Assembly: GCA_947491605.1 (NCBI GenBank)
Contig: CANLJW010000004.1
Span: 1-53,559, forward strand
From: UBA7398 sp947491605
Lineage (GTDB): Bacteria > Actinomycetota > Actinomycetes > Nanopelagicales > Nanopelagicaceae
Direction of reading: 5' to 3'
DNA: 53,559 nt
Shown: one piece after another, positions 50,544 to 53,559 of the stretch
Layout of the letters: each line of letters starts with the position of its first letter
Position numbering within the stretch: position 1 is the stretch's first letter
Notes under the pieces: generated by a model
Databases searched by the model: none
Told to the model about the DNA's origin: nothing
The model's input: the letters and a program-made list of their open reading frames with translations, nothing else
Position numbers and translations under genes: made by a program

Positions 50544-51659
50544 TTATTTTCTATTTCGAAATGCTTCGTGAAATTTACCGAAAAATCCAGTTTCGTGCCG
50601 TTGCTTAACTTCGCCGCTATTTGCTTTATCACCACGGGCCTCTGCAAATTGGTGGAGTAGATCTTCTTCTTTTTTAGAAAGTTTGTTTGGAATCAGAACA
50701 TCAATATGGGCAAATAAATCGCCACGACCAGAACCGCGTAATTTTGTAATACCTTTTCCGCGAATCGGCAAAACGCTGCCGCTCTGAGTTCCAGGTTTAA
50801 TTTCAATTTCTATCTCGCCATCTAAAGTTTCAATTTTAACTTTACTTCCAAGTGCTGCACCGGTCATTGGTACTGAAACTGAAACATGTAAATCATTTCC
50901 TTCGCGCACCAAAAAGTCATGATCTGCGACATCAATTTCAACATACAAATCCCCAGCTGGGCCACCGCCTGGACCGACTTCACCTTGGCCCGACATTTGA
51001 ATTCGGTTTCCGCTCTCAACGCCAGCCGGTATTTTTATATCCAAACTTCGCTTAGACCTAACTCGCCCATCGCCAGCGCATTCACCGCAAGGCGTTGGAA
51101 TCGTTGAGCCAAATCCTTGGCATGCAGCACATGGTCTGCTTGTTAAAACTTGGCCAATAAAAGATCTTGTAACTTGCTGAGTTTCGCCTTTGCCCCGACA
51201 AATTTCACAAGTTTTTAGATTACTGCCATTGGCGCAACCACTTCCGGAACATTGCGTGCAGAGTATTGCGGTTTCGACATTTAATTCTCGGTCGGTTCCA
51301 AAACATGCTTCAGCTAACTCAATATCAACTCGAATTAGCGCATCTTGGCCATGGCGCATTCTCGGCCTTGGACCACGCGAATTTCCGCCGCCACCAAAAA
51401 ATGCATCCATGATGTCGCCGAAACCGAAATTGGCATTACCAAATCCGTTAAATCCTTGGCCGCCTTGATCGTAATTTTGTCGTTTATTCGGATCACTCAA
51501 AACTTCATACGCGGCAGTTATCTCTTTAAACCTATCTTGCACTGCAGGATCTGGGTTCACATCTGGATGCAATTCGCGCGCCAATTTTCGATATGACTTT
51601 TTTATCTCGTCAGCGCTTGCATCTCGGCTTACGCCGAGGGTTTCGTAAAGGTCAGCCAT
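50544..51659 (-). CDS. dnaJ: Chaperone DnaJ
   Basis: A full DnaJ co-chaperone (371 residues): J domain with HPD at 31-33, a Gly/Phe-rich stretch (about 65-95), a zinc domain with four CxxCxGxG-type repeats (CTQCSGSG, CEICRGKG, CAACQGFG, CGECAGDG), and two C-terminal substrate domains. It lies three bases after hrcA, the dnaJ2 arrangement of actinobacteria. I saw no CIRCE element upstream of hrcA in the window. Confidence 0.95.
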   Translation of the reverse strand: MADLYETLGVSRDASADEIKKSYRKLARELHPDVNPDPAVQDRFKEITAAYEVLSDPNKRQNYDQGGQGFNGFGNANFGFGDIMDAFFGGGGNSRGPRPRMRHGQDALIRVDIELAEACFGTDRELNVETAILCTQCSGSGCANGSNLKTCEICRGKGETQQVTRSFIGQVLTSRPCAACQGFGSTIPTPCGECAGDGRVRSKRSLDIKIPAGVESGNRIQMSGQGEVGPGGGPAGDLYVEIDVADHDFLVREGNDLHVSVSVPMTGAALGSKVKIETLDGEIEIEIKPGTQSGSVLPIRGKGITKLRGSGRGDLFAHIDVLIPNKLSKKEEDLLHQFAEARGDKANSGEVKQRHETGFFGKFHEAFRNRK

Positions 51660-51662
51660 AAG

Positions 51663-52421
51663 TTACTTATTATCCCCTAAGAATTTTCCAACATATCTTG
51701 CAACAGCAGTAACGGCCGACATAGAACTCGCATAATCCATTCGAGTTGGCCCAATAATACCTAATGCACCAGCGGGGCTGCCATCTTGCCCATAACTCAT
51801 AGAGACAATGCTTGTAGTTTGCAAATTCTTTTCGGACTGTTCATCTCCAATTCGTACACGCATTGAATCGCCAACATCGCTCAATAGTCGTAATAACACA
51901 ACTTGTTCTTCGAGCGCTTCCAAAATTGGATGAATATCAGATGCCTGCTCATGGCTGGAGCGCGCTAAATTTGCAGTTCCTGCTAGTGCAACTTTCGCTT
52001 TAGATTCAGAGTGAGATGGATATTGAACAACCGCAACTTGTTTAGTTATTTGCGCAAGCAACCGCACAGTACGATCCATTACATCATCTAAATCCGCAGC
52101 GCCCTCTAAGAATGTTTCGATGGCACGGCGTTCTGGCTCCGAGAACGGCTTGACGGTTGCTAATTTATCTACGAATAATCGATATCCGCGATTGGTTGGA
52201 ATGCGGCCTGCACTGGTATGAGGTTGTGTAATCAACCCAGCTTCTTCCAAAACCGCCATTTCATTTCGAATTGTTGCTGGCGAAATTCCAAGATGGTGCC
52301 GTTGTGCAATTGATTTAGAGCCAACGGGTTCTTCAGTAGCGACATATTCTTCAACAATTGCGCGCAAGATTTCTAATTGACGTGATTCCATATTTGGAAC
52401 CTGCGTATTAGATGCGTTCAT
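51663..52421 (-). CDS. hrcA: Heat-inducible transcription repressor HrcA (shortened)
   Basis: HrcA represses heat-shock genes by binding CIRCE elements. The N-terminal winged-helix domain is complete (ESRQLEILRAIVEEYVATEE, then ISPATIRNEMAVLEEAGLI and TSAGRIPTNRGYR), and the C-terminal GAF-like end is present (GALGIIGPTRMDYASSM). At 252 residues it is about 90 shorter than usual; the middle, after QVAVVQYPSHS, jumps quickly to LARSSHE and lacks most of the inserted dimerisation region. The frame is open throughout, so it may still work. It lies 13 bases after hemW. Confidence 0.9.
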   Translation of the reverse strand: MNASNTQVPNMESRQLEILRAIVEEYVATEEPVGSKSIAQRHHLGISPATIRNEMAVLEEAGLITQPHTSAGRIPTNRGYRLFVDKLATVKPFSEPERRAIETFLEGAADLDDVMDRTVRLLAQITKQVAVVQYPSHSESKAKVALAGTANLARSSHEQASDIHPILEALEEQVVLLRLLSDVGDSMRVRIGDEQSEKNLQTTSIVSMSYGQDGSPAGALGIIGPTRMDYASSMSAVTAVARYVGKFLGDNK

Positions 52422-52434
52422 GGTGGAAAAGGTA

Positions 52435-53559
52435 CTACACCATTAATTCGCGCACGATTCGGTCCGCGATTAAGCGCCCCGATTGGGTTAACACAACCCG
52501 ACCTTGCGACCAATGCGAGTGCGAAATATGGTCACTTTCAAGATATCTGGCTGCGTTTGAATCTTGTTCCGAAGTTAAAGTATTACGATCAATTCCATCA
52601 ACTAATCGAATTTGCAACATTATTTTCTCATCTTTACGATTTTCTAAAGTTAAAGTTTCTCCCGCTAATTTTGGTGAAACCCCAGAATCTATTCGTTCCT
52701 GATAAGCGCTTGGATGTTTTACATTCCACCAGCGTTCATTTCCTAAGAAAGAATGTGCGCCTGGCCCAACCCCCCACCAATTCGAACCATTCCAATAATT
52801 AATATTGTGGCGACATTCACCACCTGGTTTAGCCCAATTACTTAACTCATACCAACTAAATCCGGCACTGGCAAAAAGATCATCAGCTATCCGATACTTT
52901 TCCGCAGTCTCATCATCGGCTGGCATTACTATTTCGCCACGTTTAACTTGGTTGGAAAGTTTGGTGCCAGCTTCAACAATTAGCGCATATGCACTGATGT
53001 GATCGATTGACATTGAGAGTGCGCTCTTTACCGAAATCTCCCAATCCGCGATTGACTCACCAGGTGTGCCATAAATTAAATCTACGCTGATGTGCTCAAA
53101 TCCAATTGAGTTTGCTAATGCTACAGACTTACCAACACCTTCCGGCTTATGAGTCCGATCAAGAGTTGCTAACACATGCGGAACTGCAGATTGCATTCCA
53201 AAAGAAATTCGATTGAAGCCACCTTCTCGTAATTTTGTAAGTAAATCTTCGGTAACCGTATCGGGATTAGCCTCTATCGTTATTTCACAATCTTTACTTA
53301 CTTCGAATTCGCTTTTGATTTTGGAAATAACTCGGTTTAAGTCATGCGCCTCCAAAAGAGTCGGAGTTCCACCACCAAAAAATATCGTTGGCACTATCGC
53401 ACAATTAACTTCACTTCTGGCTTGATCAATTTCTTTCAAAACTCGATCTATATACCCTTCAGATACGCCCGAGATATCTGCCGATAAATCACCACTTCGC
53501 AATTCGCTAGGTGTGTATGTGTTGAAATCACAGTACCCACAGCGCTTTACGCAATACGG
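52435..53559 (-). CDS. hemW: Radical SAM protein HemW (5' end beyond window)
   Basis: A HemN-like radical SAM protein, now regarded as a haem chaperone, not a coproporphyrinogen dehydrogenase. The frame is open to the window end, beyond the first internal ATG at 53502, and the extra part encodes PYCVKRCGYCDF, with the Cx3Cx2C cluster motif, so the true N-terminus lies outside. GGGTPTLL, SVDLIYGTPGES and AYALIVEAGT follow, with a C-terminal HemN_C domain. 375 codons are visible. It precedes hrcA, as in other actinobacteria. Confidence 0.93.
   Translation of the reverse strand, partial: PYCVKRCGYCDFNTYTPSELRSGDLSADISGVSEGYIDRVLKEIDQARSEVNCAIVPTIFFGGGTPTLLEAHDLNRVISKIKSEFEVSKDCEITIEANPDTVTEDLLTKLREGGFNRISFGMQSAVPHVLATLDRTHKPEGVGKSVALANSIGFEHISVDLIYGTPGESIADWEISVKSALSMSIDHISAYALIVEAGTKLSNQVKRGEIVMPADDETAEKYRIADDLFASAGFSWYELSNWAKPGGECRHNINYWNGSNWWGVGPGAHSFLGNERWWNVKHPSAYQERIDSGVSPKLAGETLTLENRKDEKIMLQIRLVDGIDRNTLTSEQDSNAARYLESDHISHSHWSQGRVVLTQSGRLIADRIVRELMV

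Noticed and set aside
52422..52434. CIRCE element before hrcA
   Set aside because: Only 13 bases separate hemW and hrcA, and no TTAGCACTC or GAGTGCTAA half-site is visible there.
1..53559. CRISPR arrays, insertion sequences, prophage or integration sites
   Set aside because: No spaced direct repeats, transposase or integrase frames, or terminal inverted repeats were seen; the only tandem repeats lie inside rpsP and the cytochrome b5 gene.

Overview
The window looks like chromosomal DNA of a low-GC, streamlined actinobacterium, most probably a freshwater planktonic lineage of the Nanopelagicales (acI) type. The actinobacterial assignment rests on families largely confined to that phylum: DUF3000, DUF3159, DUF3093, DUF4193, a histone-like HU with a lysine-rich tail, an IclR regulator divergent from leuCD, and rpsP-KH-rimM-trmD order. 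The lineage is inference from AT-rich codon use, very short gaps and many ATGA or convergent gene overlaps. No gap between genes reaches 300 bases (the longest is about 180), and I see no insertion sequence, prophage or CRISPR array. Most of the gene order matches mycobacterial blocks I recall (Rv2680-Rv2699c, Rv2906c-Rv2927c, Rv2965c-Rv2993c, Rv2366c-Rv2388c), so the departures from that order are the informative places.

Layout. 1-2656: EamA-type exporter (cut by the window edge), DUF3000, RNase D. 2721-6932: FTR1 iron permease, then a two-gene beta-oxidation operon (thiolase, FadB-type fusion). 6886-12716 (minus): dxs, acnA and a TRAM-domain RNA methyltransferase. 12785-14103 (plus): two TrkA-type potassium regulators. 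14093-16490: DUF3159, dut, thioesterase, DUF3093, DUF4193. 16652-17614: acyl-ACP desaturase. 17668-31218 (minus): trmD, rimM, KH protein, rpsP, ffh, amt, ftsY, smc, mutM, rnc, rpmF, yceD, DivIVA-like protein, coaD, rsmD. 31237-34773: recG, rpmB, thiL. 34892-37845: a non-syntenic insert with a stand-alone AsnC-type sensor domain, a secreted copper monooxygenase, a secreted cytochrome b5 and a UbiA prenyltransferase. 37832-43397 (minus): ddl, gpsA, plsC, hup, leuD, leuC. 43455-48401: IclR regulator, tRNA-Glu, tRNA-Gln, gltX, FAH-family hydrolase, CNNM/CorC protein, ybeY. 48411-53559: phoH, HIT protein, rsmE, dnaJ, hrcA and a hemW that runs off the end.

How it works together. Most genes are housekeeping: protein targeting (ffh/ftsY), ribosome and tRNA maturation (rpsP, rpmF, rpmB, rimM, trmD, rnc, rsmD, rsmE, ybeY, gltX plus its tRNAs), chromosome maintenance (smc, mutM, recG, hup), isoprenoid, TCA, leucine, phospholipid, CoA and peptidoglycan precursor synthesis.

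Most notable: (1) a gene pair for an exported PHM/DBM-type dicopper monooxygenase retaining all six expected copper ligands, beside an exported cytochrome b5 tethered through a (Pro-Thr)14 linker, a plausible extracytoplasmic oxidation system; (2) rnc, whose only workable start seems to be CTG; (3) amt followed directly by ffh, without the usual glnB-glnD, but with a GlnR-like box upstream; (4) related palindromes upstream of the beta-oxidation operon and the desaturase, hinting at a shared fatty-acid regulator; (5) an HrcA with an apparent internal deletion.
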